Assembly: GCF_029223255.1 (NCBI RefSeq)
Contig: NZ_JARHUC010000002.1
Coordinates: forward strand, 620,001-684,000
Direction of reading: 5' to 3'
Length of the DNA stretch: 64,000 nucleotides
Origin: Albimonas marina
Lineage (GTDB): Bacteria > Pseudomonadota > Alphaproteobacteria > Rhodobacterales > Rhodobacteraceae
Shown here: piece by piece, positions 11,248 to 19,288 of the stretch
Layout of the letters: the number at the start of each line of letters is the position of its first letter
How positions within the stretch are numbered: the first letter of the stretch is position 1
The notes under the pieces: model-generated
The model's database searches: none
Told to the model about the DNA's origin: nothing
What the model saw: only the letters and a program-made list of their open reading frames with translations
Program-made: the position numbers and the translations under genes

Positions 11248-11830
11248 CGTCCCCGTCCGGGCCGGACCGTGCCGAGCCGCTCTCGGCGCGGTCCAGGAAA
11301 TCCTCGACGAAGCCCGCCAGCAGCTCGTGCTTCCCGGCCGCGCCGGCCTTGGCGTAGACCGAGGAGAGCTGCGCCTTCACCGTGCCCTCGCGGGCGCCGC
11401 GCAGCTCGGCGATGCGGGCGATGTTCAGGCCCTTGAGCGCGAACAGCGCCACCTCCCGCTCGGCCGGCGTCAGGCGCCAGTCCTCGAAGCGGCGGTCCAG
11501 CATCTGCTGGAAGGCGCCGGCGGCGAGCGCGATCTGGTCGTCCATCCGCGCCTGGTCGGACAGCACCCGGCGCAGCTCGGCCCCCATCAGCCCCACGCCC
11601 GCCACCAGCAGCGCCACCGCCGCCAGCTCGACCAGGGCGTGGGGGTCGGCCCCCTCGCCCGCGGCGAGATCGGCCGTGACGTCCGCCACGAAGAACAGCG
11701 CCGCCAGCGCCTGCAGGCCGATCAGCGCGACCAGCCCCAACGCCCGGCGGGCCCCGCGCCGTCCGGCGCGGGCCCCCTCCCACAGGGTCAGGAGCGTTCG
11801 CCCCGACCGATCAGCATGCGTTCCGCCCAT
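11237..11830 (-). CDS. Membrane-anchored LuxR-type HTH regulator
   Basis: The product is 197 aa. Two hydrophobic helices (about 29-51 and 65-84) are followed by a linker and a LuxR/GerE-type helix-turn-helix (about 119-179: L-T-P-A-E-R-E-V-A, then I-A-E-L-R-G-A-R-E-G-T-V-K-A-Q-L). No receiver or autoinducer domain is present, so it would be a one-component regulator bound to the inner membrane. The ATG at 11830 lies 43 bp inside the 3' end of the cytochrome b gene, which suggests translational coupling. No good ribosome binding site is visible, and a start further inside is possible. It probably responds to or controls the PepSY/cytochrome b operon to which it belongs (inference). Confidence 0.78.
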   Translation of the reverse strand: MGGTHADRSGRTLLTLWEGARAGRRGARRALGLVALIGLQALAALFFVADVTADLAAGEGADPHALVELAAVALLVAGVGLMGAELRRVLSDQARMDDQIALAAGAFQQMLDRRFEDWRLTPAEREVALFALKGLNIARIAELRGAREGTVKAQLSSVYAKAGAAGKHELLAGFVEDFLDRAESGSARSGPDGDVRR

Positions 11831-12390
11831 GGGCCCAGCATATCGCCGATCACGTGCGTCCCGGAACGCAGGCATTCCGTCGCGACCCCCGCCACGTGGA
11901 CCAGCACGCTCAGCGCGGCCCAGTTCGCGGCGGCCTCGTGCACCTCCTCGACCCACTCCACGCCCCAGAACGCGTCGGTGGTCATCATCACCCCGGTCGC
12001 GACGATCACCGCGAGGGTCGCGAGCAGGTTCCACACCATCAGCGCCCCCAGCGGGTTGTGCGAGGCGCCCCGCGCCTCCGGCCGCCAGCGCAGCAGCGCC
12101 CGCGCGTGGTCGGCCGCCGCCGAGAGCGAGGGCGGGAAGGACGCGAAGCGCGCCCGCCGCGGCCCGACCAGCCCGTAGACCAGCCGGAAGGCCAGCAGCG
12201 CGCCCACGCCGAAGCCCGCCCATTCGTGCAGGGCCGACTCCTCGTCCAGGATCAGGAAGTTCAGGGCGAACAGCGTGACGAGGCTCCAGTGGAAGACCCG
12301 CACGCCCAGGCTCCAGAAACCGCCCGCCCCCGGCGCGGCGGGCGCCGCGCCGGAGGGGGGACGGGGGGCGCCCTCGCGCTCCCCCGCCAT
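11788..12390 (-). CDS. Cytochrome b561-type di-haem membrane protein
   Basis: The product is 200 aa with four hydrophobic helices at about 31-48, 56-75, 114-135 and 152-172. Histidines placed for two b-haems are H34 (F-H-W), H55 (L-H-E-W), H151 (V-H-E) and H165 (V-H-V). This matches the family of four-helix cytochromes b that carry electrons between the quinone pool and a periplasmic or membrane partner. The N-terminal 20 residues are Pro/Ala-rich. The start codon overlaps the stop of the PepSY gene (ATGA), so the two are coupled. The physiological partner is not evident. Confidence 0.85.
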   Translation of the reverse strand: MAGEREGAPRPPSGAAPAAPGAGGFWSLGVRVFHWSLVTLFALNFLILDEESALHEWAGFGVGALLAFRLVYGLVGPRRARFASFPPSLSAAADHARALLRWRPEARGASHNPLGALMVWNLLATLAVIVATGVMMTTDAFWGVEWVEEVHEAAANWAALSVLVHVAGVATECLRSGTHVIGDMLGPWAERMLIGRGERS

Positions 12391-12668
12391 CAGTCGTCGG
12401 CCTTCACGCGGGCGATCTTGCCGCCGGAGACGTAGATCTCCAGCCGCTCGCCGCCGCACAGCGCGTAGACCTCCAGCATGCCGTCCTCCTGGTCGGTCTT
12501 GCGCACCTCGCAGCCCTTCGCGACCAGGGCGGCGCGCACGGCCTCGGGCGTGTCGCCCACCACGTCGCCGACGGCGGGACGCGGGGCGGCCTGGGCCAGC
12601 GCCAGGACGGGCAGGACGGCGAGCGCGGCGGCGGCCGCGGCGGGGCGCAGCTTGCGGGAACGGATCAT
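12390..12668 (-). CDS. Small exported PepSY-like protein
   Basis: The product is 92 aa. An N-terminal signal peptide (about 1-25, ending A-L-A-Q-A) precedes a single PepSY-like fold, with the pattern T-P-E-A-V-R-A-A-L-V-A-K-G-C then L-E-V-Y-A-L and E-I-Y-V-S-G-G-K-I-A. Such proteins act in the periplasm, often beside cytochromes or two-component sensors. Two cysteines (G-C-E-V and L-C-G-G) could pair. The ATG at 12668 is preceded by GGAGAC. It is the first gene of a three-gene operon with the cytochrome b and LuxR-type genes. Confidence 0.75.
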   Translation of the reverse strand: MIRSRKLRPAAAAAALAVLPVLALAQAAPRPAVGDVVGDTPEAVRAALVAKGCEVRKTDQEDGMLEVYALCGGERLEIYVSGGKIARVKADD

Positions 12669-12885
12669 CGGGGGTCTCCTTCAATGGACGCCGACGACGC
12701 GCGCCGGCCCTTCCCACCTGAGCGCCGCGCCCCCGCGCCGCCATCCGCCGAAGGCCCCGGCCGGGCGGCATAGGCCGAAGGTTTATGCCCGGAAACAGCG
12801 GGTTGGCGCGCTCACCCGACAGGCGGACGCGGCGCCCGGGTCAGCCTCCGCGCGCCCCGCCCCCGTCATGCCCGACGCGGCCGCC

Positions 12886-13758
12886 TCAGCTCCCCGGCGC
12901 CGGCACGATCCGCCCCTCGGCCAGGATCTCGCGCACGATCGGCGTGGTCTGCGCCAGCGTCATGCCCGAGCGCAGGCGCGGGTCGTAGATCAGCCTCAGC
13001 ATCGCCTCGTCGTGGTCGGTGAGGTAGAGGAACTCCTCGTCGTCGTTGAACATCGAGGGGCGCACCTCGGGGTGGTCGTACTGCGGCCCGAACATCTGCG
13101 TCACCTCCTCGTCGAGGCAGCTCATCCGCCAGTCCGTCGGCAGCTCCGAGCGGATCACGGTCACCGCGATCGAGGTCCAGCGCTCGTCGTCGCCCGTGTC
13201 CCAGCCGGTGCTGAACATGCACAGGTTGTTCTCGTTGCCATGGGTCTCGCCGATCAGCTCGTGGATTTCGGTCATGTCCGCGTCGTCCTCATCGACGTCG
13301 GCCGTGCGCAGCAGCGCCTCCCGCTCCTCGTAGTCGAGATGCAGGATGAAGAGGTTGGCGTCCTCCAGCTCCCGCGCCTCGCGCACCTCGAGGCCGGTCG
13401 CGGCGGAGATCCGGCGCGCGAGATCGGCCATGTGCGCCCGCTCCGCCTCGTCGGGCCCGGCGTCGCCGTGGTAGAAGCGATAGAGCGCCGGCACGCGCCA
13501 CTTCCGCAGCGGCTGCTCCTCGCGGCGGGGATGGTCCTTGGCGTGCACCACGCGCGCGAAGTTGCGCGCCAGCTCCTCGGCGCCCCAGGGCGCGTCGGCC
13601 GGCGCCGCGTCCGTGCGGCCCAGGCCCTGCTGGCGCAGCGCGTCGAGCCGGCCGGCATAGGCCGTCGAGAGCTCCGCCGAGCCGCGTCCGCAGGCGCCCA
13701 GCGCAAGAAGCGAGAGAAGGAGGAGGGCGGGCGCGGCAATGCGGCATGAAGCAATCAT
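12886..13758 (-). CDS. DUF2927 lipoprotein
   Basis: The product is 290 aa. The N-terminus has a lipoprotein signal with lipobox L-G-A-C, so it should be lipid-anchored in the cell envelope. The body matches DUF2927, a family common in Rhodobacterales with unknown function: Y-R-F-Y-H-G-D near the front, a D-E/D-D-A-D acidic stretch in the middle, and M-S-C-L-D-E-E with a following Q-x-F-G-P near the end. I chose ATG 13758; a GTG two codons upstream (13764) is equally possible because no strong ribosome binding site marks either. It appears monocistronic. Confidence 0.82.
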   Translation of the reverse strand: MIASCRIAAPALLLLSLLALGACGRGSAELSTAYAGRLDALRQQGLGRTDAAPADAPWGAEELARNFARVVHAKDHPRREEQPLRKWRVPALYRFYHGDAGPDEAERAHMADLARRISAATGLEVREARELEDANLFILHLDYEEREALLRTADVDEDDADMTEIHELIGETHGNENNLCMFSTGWDTGDDERWTSIAVTVIRSELPTDWRMSCLDEEVTQMFGPQYDHPEVRPSMFNDDEEFLYLTDHDEAMLRLIYDPRLRSGMTLAQTTPIVREILAEGRIVPAPGS

Positions 13759-13883
13759 GAACACTGCCTAGCCGCCCCCGCCGCGGCCGGCAATCGCGAT
13801 GACGCTGGCCCCCGCCGCCGGCGCGCCGCGATCCGTCGCCGCCCGCGTGCCGCCCGCGCGCCGGCCCGCGGGGTCAGCCCGGG

Positions 13884-14894
13884 TCAGCCCGGGTCCGCCG
13901 CCGCCTCCCCCGCCGGGCCGGGCGCAGGGTCGTCGCGATGCACCACATGCGCCGACTGGCCCACGATCAGCGGGTCGGGCGCGCGCACCGCGGCGCGGTT
14001 CTTGTCCGGATAGGGCAGCCGCGACAGCAGGTCCTGCATGCAGTTGATCCGCGCGCGCTTCTTGTCGTCGGACTTCACGATGGTCCAGGGCGCGTCGGCG
14101 GTGTCGGTGTAGAAGAACATCGCCTCCTTCGCCTCGGTGTAGGCGTCCCACTTGTCGAGGCTGGCGAGGTCGATGGGGCTCAGCTTCCACTGCTTCAGCG
14201 GGTCGGTCTCGCGCGCCTTGAAGCGTTTGCGCTGCTCCTCCCGCGTCACCGAGAACCAGTACTTGAAGAGGCGGATGCCCGAGCGGGTCAGCATCCGCTC
14301 CAGCTCCGGCGCCTGGCGCATGAACTCGAGGTATTCGTGGGGCGTGCAGAAGCCCATCACCTTCTCCACCCCCGCGCGGTTGTACCAGGAGCGGTCGAAG
14401 AGCACGATCTCCCCCGCCGTGGGCAGCTGGCTCACGTAGCGCTGGAAGTACCATTGCCCGCGCTCGGTCTCGGTCGGCTTCTCCAGCGCCACCACCCGGG
14501 CGCCGCGGGGATTGAGATGCTCCATGAACCGCTTGATCGCGCCGCCCTTGCCGGCGGCGTCCCGCCCCTCGAACAGGATCACGATGCGCTGGCCGGTGTC
14601 CTTGGCCCAGCGCTGGACCTTCAGCAGCTCCACCTGCAGCTCGGCCTTGTGCGCCTCGTAGGCGGGGCGGCGCATCTTGGCCTTGTAGGGGAAGGCCCCC
14701 GTCTCGAAGGCGCGCCGGATCTGGTCGGGGTCGTGGCGCCGCTCGGCCAGGGTGGGGGGATGGTCGGGCGGCGCGCCGGCCGGGCCGGCCGCCGCCGCGC
14801 CGGCCTTGCGCCGCCGGCCCGCCGCGGGCGCCGCCGCGGCGGGATCCTGCGCGCCGTTGGGACGGGGCGGGTCGGACTTCGGCGTGTCGGCCAT
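13884..14894 (-). CDS. ppk2: Polyphosphate kinase 2
   Basis: The product is 336 aa. It transfers phosphate between polyphosphate and nucleoside diphosphates. A low-complexity Ala/Pro/Arg leader (1-55) precedes the catalytic core, which has Walker A F-E-G-R-D-A-A-G-K-G-G-A, Walker B/lid segments L-F-D-R-S-W-Y-N-R-A-G-V-E and the R-F-K-A-R-E-T-D-P-L-K-Q-W-K-L-S run typical of one-domain PPK2. The frame is open far upstream, but ATG 14894 follows GGAGGATCGAGA and gives the usual length. It lies divergent to ssb with about 230 bp between. Its tail from about 310 is unlike the family core. Confidence 0.92.
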   Translation of the reverse strand: MADTPKSDPPRPNGAQDPAAAAPAAGRRRKAGAAAAGPAGAPPDHPPTLAERRHDPDQIRRAFETGAFPYKAKMRRPAYEAHKAELQVELLKVQRWAKDTGQRIVILFEGRDAAGKGGAIKRFMEHLNPRGARVVALEKPTETERGQWYFQRYVSQLPTAGEIVLFDRSWYNRAGVEKVMGFCTPHEYLEFMRQAPELERMLTRSGIRLFKYWFSVTREEQRKRFKARETDPLKQWKLSPIDLASLDKWDAYTEAKEAMFFYTDTADAPWTIVKSDDKKRARINCMQDLLSRLPYPDKNRAAVRAPDPLIVGQSAHVVHRDDPAPGPAGEAAADPG

Positions 14895-15024
14895 TCTCGA
14901 TCCTCCGGTCTCGCCGCAGCCGGCCCGCGACCCTGTCATGACGTCATCCCCGGGCCGCGGGGTCAACCGCCCGCGCCGCCCATGGCCTCTTGGCCCGCGC
15001 CCCGTTAACGTCCGGCTAACCCGG

Positions 15025-15037
15025 ATTCGACTCGAAT
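15025..15037. promoter_or_regulatory. Palindrome in the ssb upstream region
   Basis: Perfect inverted repeat ATTCGA-C-TCGAAT, 86-98 bp before the ssb start and within the divergent ppk2/ssb region. The regulator is unknown. It is a possible operator; it does not match the GTTC-N7-GTTC SOS pattern. Confidence 0.3.
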
Positions 15038-15122
15038 GCGCCCACCCGGCGGCGCCGAGCGGCAGGCCGGAGAGGAGACGCGGATCGGGGCCTCGACCCC
15101 CGACGGACGGAGAGCGAGGGAC

Positions 15123-15671
15123 ATGGCGGGCAGCGTCAACAAGGTCATCCTGATCGGCAATCTCGGGCGCGACCCGGAAGTTCGGACGTTCGCGAACGGG
15201 GGCAAGGTGTGCAACCTGCGCATCGCCACCTCCGAGACCTGGCGGGACAAGAACACCGGCGAGCGTCGCGAGCGGACCGAGTGGCACTCGGTCGCCATCT
15301 TCAACGAGGCGCTGGCCAACAACGCCGAGCGCTTCCTCAAGAAGGGCTCGAAGGTCTACGTCGAGGGCCAGCTCGAGACCCGCAAGTGGCAGGACCAGTC
15401 CGGCCAGGACCGCTACTCGACCGAGGTCGTGCTGCGCCCGTTCCGGGGCGAGCTGACCTTCCTCGACCCGGCCGGCGGCCAGGGCGGCGGCGGCGACTTC
15501 GGCGGCGGGGGCGGCGGCGGCTATGACCGCGGCGGCGACTTCGGCGGCGGTTCGGGCGGCGGCGGCGGCTCCTACGGAGGCGGCGGCGGCGGCGGCGGGC
15601 GCTCCGGCGGCGGCGGCTTCGGCGGGGGCGGCGGCGGCTCCTCCGACATGGACGACGACATCCCGTTCTGA
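15123..15671 (+). CDS. ssb: Single-stranded DNA-binding protein
   Basis: The product is 182 aa. It coats single-stranded DNA in replication, recombination and repair. The OB fold occupies about residues 1-112 ([15 protein letters not shown], then W-H-S-V-A-I-F-N-E). A flexible linker made almost only of Gly with a few Ser, Tyr, Asp and Phe follows. The conserved partner-binding tip D-D-D-I-P-F ends the protein. The frame is open 29 codons upstream, but ATG 15123 gives the standard N-terminus. uvrA is not adjacent here, unlike in many proteobacteria. Confidence 0.96.
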   Translation: MAGSVNKVILIGNLGRDPEVRTFANGGKVCNLRIATSETWRDKNTGERRERTEWHSVAIFNEALANNAERFLKKGSKVYVEGQLETRKWQDQSGQDRYSTEVVLRPFRGELTFLDPAGGQGGGGDFGGGGGGGYDRGGDFGGGSGGGGGSYGGGGGGGGRSGGGGFGGGGGGSSDMDDDIPF

Positions 15672-15760
15672 GGACCGCGCCCCCGGGCGCCGGACGACAG
15701 GACGGCGGCGCGCGCCCCGAAGGCGGCGCCCGCCCGAAAAGATCCCCCAGGGAGATCGCC

Positions 15761-16969
15761 ATGAGCGGCATCATCGTGGTGGGCGCCGGCCAGGCCGGCG
15801 CCTCGATCGTCGAGACCCTGCGGGCCGAGGGCCACGCGGGCCCCGTGACGCTTCTGGGCGACGAGGGCGCGGCCCCCTACCAGCGCCCGCCCCTCTCCAA
15901 GAAATACCTGCTGGGCGAGATGACCCGGGACCGGCTGCTGCTGCGCCCCGAGGCCTTCTTCGCCGAGCGCGACATCGACGTGCGCCCCTCGGCCCGCGTC
16001 GCCGAGATCGACGCCGCCGCGAAGACCGTGACGCTGGCCGACGGCGAGACCCTGCCCTTCGACAAGCTCGCCTTCGCCACCGGCGCGCGCCCCCGGCTGC
16101 TGCCCGAGGCGATGAGCGGAGCGCTCGCCGGCGTCCACCCCGTGCGCACCCTCGCCGACGTCGACGCCATGCGCGCGGCCTTCGAGCCGGGGCGGCGCCT
16201 GCTGGTGGTCGGCGGCGGCTACATCGGGCTCGAGGCCGCGGCGGTCGCCGCAAAGCTCGGCCTTTCGGTCACCCTGATCGAGGCCGCCCCCCGCATCCTC
16301 GGCCGCGTCGCCTGCGCGGAGACGGCCGCCTGGTTCGCGGCCCTGCACCGCGCGCACGGCGTCGACCTGCGCGAGGGCGTGGGGCTCGAGCGCCTGGAGG
16401 GCGAGGCCGGGCGCCTGACGCGCGCCGTCCTCTCCACCGGCGAGACGCTGGAGGTCGACTTCGCCGTGGTCGGCATCGGCGTGCACCCGAACGTCGAGCT
16501 CGCCGCGGCCGCCGGCTGCGCGATCGACGACGGGATCGCGGTGGACGCGTCCTGCCGCACCTCCCTGCCCGACCTCTACGCGGCGGGCGACTGCGCCTCC
16601 TTCCCCTGGCGGGGCGCGCGGGTGCGGCTGGAGTCGGTGCCCAACGCCATCGACCAGGGCGCCGCCTGCGCCCGCGCGATGCTGGGAGCCGAGGTCGCCT
16701 ACGACCCGATGCCGTGGTTCTGGTCCGACCAGTACGACGTGAAGCTGCAGATCGCGGGCCTCGCGAAGGACTGGACCCGGATCGTGACGCGCCCCGGCGC
16801 GCGCGAGGGCTCGATCAGCCACTGGTACTTCCGCGGGGCGGAGCTGATCGCCGTCGACGCGATGAACGACCCGCGCGGCTACATGACCGGCAAGCGCTGG
16901 CTCGAGTCCGGCCACTCCCCCGCCCCGGACGCCCTCGCCGACTCCGCCGCCGACCTCAAGACCCTCTGA
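15761..16969 (+). CDS. FAD-dependent NAD(P)H:ferredoxin/rubredoxin-type reductase
   Basis: The product is 402 aa. It belongs to the family of putidaredoxin and rhodocoxin reductases, which pass electrons from NAD(P)H through FAD to a small iron-sulfur protein for an oxygenase. The FAD-binding motif is V-V-G-A-G-Q-A-G-A at 6-14. The NAD site is V-V-G-G-G-Y-I-G-L-E near 147-157. The second FAD motif is D-L-Y-A-A-G-D-C-A near 270. The C-terminal domain has W-F-W-S-D-Q-Y. Translation starts at ATG 15761 after CAGGGAGATC. No ferredoxin or P450 gene is adjacent, so the electron acceptor is unknown. Confidence 0.9.
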   Translation: MSGIIVVGAGQAGASIVETLRAEGHAGPVTLLGDEGAAPYQRPPLSKKYLLGEMTRDRLLLRPEAFFAERDIDVRPSARVAEIDAAAKTVTLADGETLPFDKLAFATGARPRLLPEAMSGALAGVHPVRTLADVDAMRAAFEPGRRLLVVGGGYIGLEAAAVAAKLGLSVTLIEAAPRILGRVACAETAAWFAALHRAHGVDLREGVGLERLEGEAGRLTRAVLSTGETLEVDFAVVGIGVHPNVELAAAAGCAIDDGIAVDASCRTSLPDLYAAGDCASFPWRGARVRLESVPNAIDQGAACARAMLGAEVAYDPMPWFWSDQYDVKLQIAGLAKDWTRIVTRPGAREGSISHWYFRGAELIAVDAMNDPRGYMTGKRWLESGHSPAPDALADSAADLKTL

Positions 16970-16994
16970 CGCCGCGCCTCGCCCGCGCCCCTTC

Positions 16995-17046
16995 GCAGGC
17001 GCCGCGTCCCCCGTCGCGCCCGCGGCCGCCCCCTCGCCCGCGGCGC
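16995..17046 (+). repeat. 50-bp GC-rich repeat, copy A
   Basis: The unit begins GGCGCCGCGTC and ends CCCGCGGCGCC, so its ends are 9-bp inverted repeats. Related units occur at 20085, 22671, 55175 and 55327 (inverted). This copy precedes large-element copy 1 by about 70 bp, and copy B has the same position relative to large-element copy 2. Confidence 0.55.
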
Positions 17047-17117
17047 CCCCCCGCGCCTGCGCCCGCGGCCCCCGTCTCCCCGCCTGCAGACCTCGCGCCC
17101 AGGCGCGCCCCCCGCGG

Positions 17118-17392
17118 CCCTCGCATAGCGCCTGTTCTCCGGAGCCGTCTCTCGCGGATGCCGGAAAGAGCGACTCGCGCCCCGGGGTCAGGGATCGCGA
17201 AGCGACCCGCGCCTGCGCGGGCTTGTCCTTGACCCCGGGGCGCGAGTCGCTCAGGCATCCATCAGCGAGAGACGGCTCCGGAGGACAGGCGCGGGCCCTG
17301 TTCTTTGGTGAGTCAGGAGCCCGCCGGAGGCTCCCCCCTCCGCGATCAGGCGCGCCGGCCTGCAACAGGCCCAAGCCCGCCCGCAGGGCGCC
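17118..17392 (+). repeat. Large palindromic element, copy 1
   Basis: This is one of five copies of a roughly 280-bp non-coding element. The core (17128-17292) is an imperfect palindrome. The outer arms pair over about 28 bp (GCGCCTGT...TCTCTCGC with its complement). An inner stem GAGCGACTCGCGCCCCGG pairs perfectly with CCGGGGCGCGAGTCGCTC. The apex carries small hairpins TCGC-GAA-GCGA and CCCGCGC-CT-GCGCGGG. A conserved tail follows: TTCTTTGGTGAGTCAGGAGC, a hairpin GGAGCC...GGCTCC, and AAGCCCGCCCGCAGGGCGCC. It lies 3' of the flavoprotein gene and ends 67 bp before tetR. Open frames running through it are spurious. Confidence 0.85.
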
Positions 17393-17424
17393 TCCTCTCC
17401 CCGCTTCCCCTCTCGTCATTCCTG

Positions 17425-17455
17425 TTGACAGCGCGCCCCTCGCAACGCGTATTTG
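17425..17455 (+). promoter_or_regulatory. Promoter of tetR/TRAP operon, probably giving a leaderless mRNA
   Basis: A perfect -35 box TTGACA lies at 17425-17430. A -10-like GTATTT/TATTTG lies at 17449-17455 with 18-19 bp spacing. The tetR ATG at 17460 begins only about five bases later, so the transcript should start at or very near the A of ATG. No ribosome binding site precedes the ATG, which agrees with a leaderless mRNA. Confidence 0.5.
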
Positions 17456-17466
17456 AAACATGCGTT
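17444..17466. promoter_or_regulatory. Operator-like inverted repeat over the tetR start codon
   Basis: A 23-bp site with arms AACGCGTATTT and AAACATGCGTT around a central G; 9 of 11 arm positions pair and the two exceptions are transitions. It covers the -10 region and the ATG, which is the usual place for a TetR-family autorepressor site. Confidence 0.5.
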
Positions 17467-18236
17467 CGATTCAGTCCGCCAGCGACGCGCCGGGCACCCG
17501 CCAGCGCATTCTCGCCGCCGCCGAGCAGCTCTTCGCCGAGCGCGGCGTCGCCGGCGCCACCATGCGCGCGGTCACCTCGCTCGCCGGGGCGAACATGGCG
17601 GCGGTGAACTACCACTTCGGCAACAAGGACAACCTCGCGATCGAGGTTTTCCGCGACGTCGCCCGCCGCACCGCGCGGGCCCGTCTCGACCGGCTCGCCG
17701 CCGTCGAGGCCGCGGCCGAGGCCGAGGGCCGCCGCGCGCAGGTGGTCGAGATCGTGGACACGTTCCTCGAACCCTACATGACGCCGCGCACCGGCGACCT
17801 GCTCGCCCACCTGGTGCTGTCGCACAAGGTCCAGCCCTCGCCCTGGACCCACGCCGTGGTGCGCGAGGAGCTCGACGGGCTCGCCTCGCGCTACGTGGAC
17901 GCGCTGCACCGGGCGGCGCCGCACCTGACCCGGGTCGAGGCGACCTGGCGCTATCACCTGCTGGTCGGCACGGTCCTGATGGGCGTGGCCGACACCGGCC
18001 CCGACAGCCGCCTCTCGCGCCTGTCGCAGGGCTTCTGCGACCCGACCGACCGCGCCGCCCTGCGGCGCGAGCTGGCGGGCTTCCTGGCCGACACGTTCGC
18101 GCGGCCCACCGCGGAGGCCCTCGCGGGCCTGACCGCCCAGTCCGACGGCCGCCAAGGCCGCGATCAAGACCAAGACGAAAACGTCGACCGGGAGGAACCC
18201 TCATGTCTCACGCCGCGCGGCCCCTCGCCGCCCTGA
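17460..18236 (+). CDS. TetR-family transcriptional regulator
   Basis: The product is 258 aa. The N-terminal DNA-binding domain reads T-R-Q-R-I-L-A-A-A-E-Q-L-F, then T-M-R-A-V-T-S-L-A-G-A-N-M and V-N-Y-H-F-G-N-K-D-N-L. The ligand domain (about 90-225) has no close family signature that I can name. The last 25 residues are Gln/Asp/Arg-rich and overlap the start of the TRAP binding-protein gene by 34 bp. The position suggests it controls the TRAP operon downstream and itself. The start lacks a Shine-Dalgarno sequence and seems leaderless. No other Met precedes the HTH. Confidence 0.9.
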   Translation: MRSIQSASDAPGTRQRILAAAEQLFAERGVAGATMRAVTSLAGANMAAVNYHFGNKDNLAIEVFRDVARRTARARLDRLAAVEAAAEAEGRRAQVVEIVDTFLEPYMTPRTGDLLAHLVLSHKVQPSPWTHAVVREELDGLASRYVDALHRAAPHLTRVEATWRYHLLVGTVLMGVADTGPDSRLSRLSQGFCDPTDRAALRRELAGFLADTFARPTAEALAGLTAQSDGRQGRDQDQDENVDREEPSCLTPRGPSPP

Positions 18237-19288
18237 GAACGACGCTGCTCGCGTCCGTCTCCGCCGCCGCCCTCTCCCTGCCCGCCGCGGCCGAGGAGAC
18301 CATTCCCCTGACCATCGTCGCCGGCCACGCGCCCGTGGCCATGGGGGTCGCGCTGCTGCGCGACCACTTCATCCCCGAGGTGGACCGGATCCTCGCCCAG
18401 ACGGGCGACTACCGCATCGAGTGGACGCAGGCCTACGCCGGCTCGGTCGCCGACTACAACGGCGTGCTCGAGGCGGTGGAGGACGGCATCGCCGACCTCG
18501 GCTACGTCCCCCACCTGTTCGAGGCGGACAAGCTGCCGCTGGAGCAGATCACCTACATCACCCCCTTCGGCACGGCGGACCTGCCCAAGCTGATGAAGGT
18601 GATCGAGAAGCTGCACGAGGAGCTGCCCGAGCTCGACCAGGCCTGGGCCGACCACAACCAGATGGTGCTCGCGCCCGTGGGCATCGACGCCTACCACCTG
18701 CTGACCAAGTTCCCGGTCGAGACGCTGGCCGACATGGACGGCCACAAGATCGGCACCGCGGGCCTGGCGCTGAACTGGCTGAAGGGCGGCGAGGCGATCC
18801 CCGTGGCGCTGGCCCTGCCCACCTTCTACAACTCGATGTCCACCGGCCTGATCGACGGCATCATGACCTTCGAGACGGCGGTGACCCCCTACAAGTTCTA
18901 CGAGGTCGCCCCCTACATCACGAAGGTGAACTTCGGGGCCCAGTACGGCTCGGCGCTCACCATCAACCTCGACGTGTGGGAGACGCTGCCCGACCCGGTG
19001 AAGGACGCCATCACCGAGGCCTCGCAGTCCTACATGGATGTGGTGGCGGAGGCCTACTACACCTCCGGCGCCAAGAGCCTCGAGGCCGCCGCCGCCGCCG
19101 GCGCCACGGTGAGCGAGTTCCCCGACGAACAGCGCAAAGCCTACGCCGAGAAGATGCCCAACGTGGCGATGGAATGGGCCAAGGCGCTGGACGCGAAGGG
19201 CGTCTCGGGCACCAAGACGCTCGAGGCCTACATGCGGCTCAGCCGCGAGGCCGGGATCGAGCACGCCCGCGACTGGTCGAAGGAATGA
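18203..19288 (+). CDS. TRAP transporter substrate-binding protein (DctP type)
   Basis: The product is 361 aa. It is the periplasmic solute receptor of a tripartite ATP-independent transporter. A Sec signal peptide (about 1-33, ending A-A-A-E) precedes the mature domain. Family features are Y-N-G-V-L-E-A-V-E-D-G-I-A-D-L-G-Y, D-M-D-G-H-K-I-G-T-A-G and F-Y-N-S-M-S-T-G-L-I-D-G. The usual ligand is an organic acid; the specific one cannot be read here. The ATG at 18203 follows GGAGGAACCC. It overlaps tetR upstream and the DctQ-type gene downstream (ATGA), so the genes form one operon. Confidence 0.92.
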   Translation: MSHAARPLAALRTTLLASVSAAALSLPAAAEETIPLTIVAGHAPVAMGVALLRDHFIPEVDRILAQTGDYRIEWTQAYAGSVADYNGVLEAVEDGIADLGYVPHLFEADKLPLEQITYITPFGTADLPKLMKVIEKLHEELPELDQAWADHNQMVLAPVGIDAYHLLTKFPVETLADMDGHKIGTAGLALNWLKGGEAIPVALALPTFYNSMSTGLIDGIMTFETAVTPYKFYEVAPYITKVNFGAQYGSALTINLDVWETLPDPVKDAITEASQSYMDVVAEAYYTSGAKSLEAAAAAGATVSEFPDEQRKAYAEKMPNVAMEWAKALDAKGVSGTKTLEAYMRLSREAGIEHARDWSKE

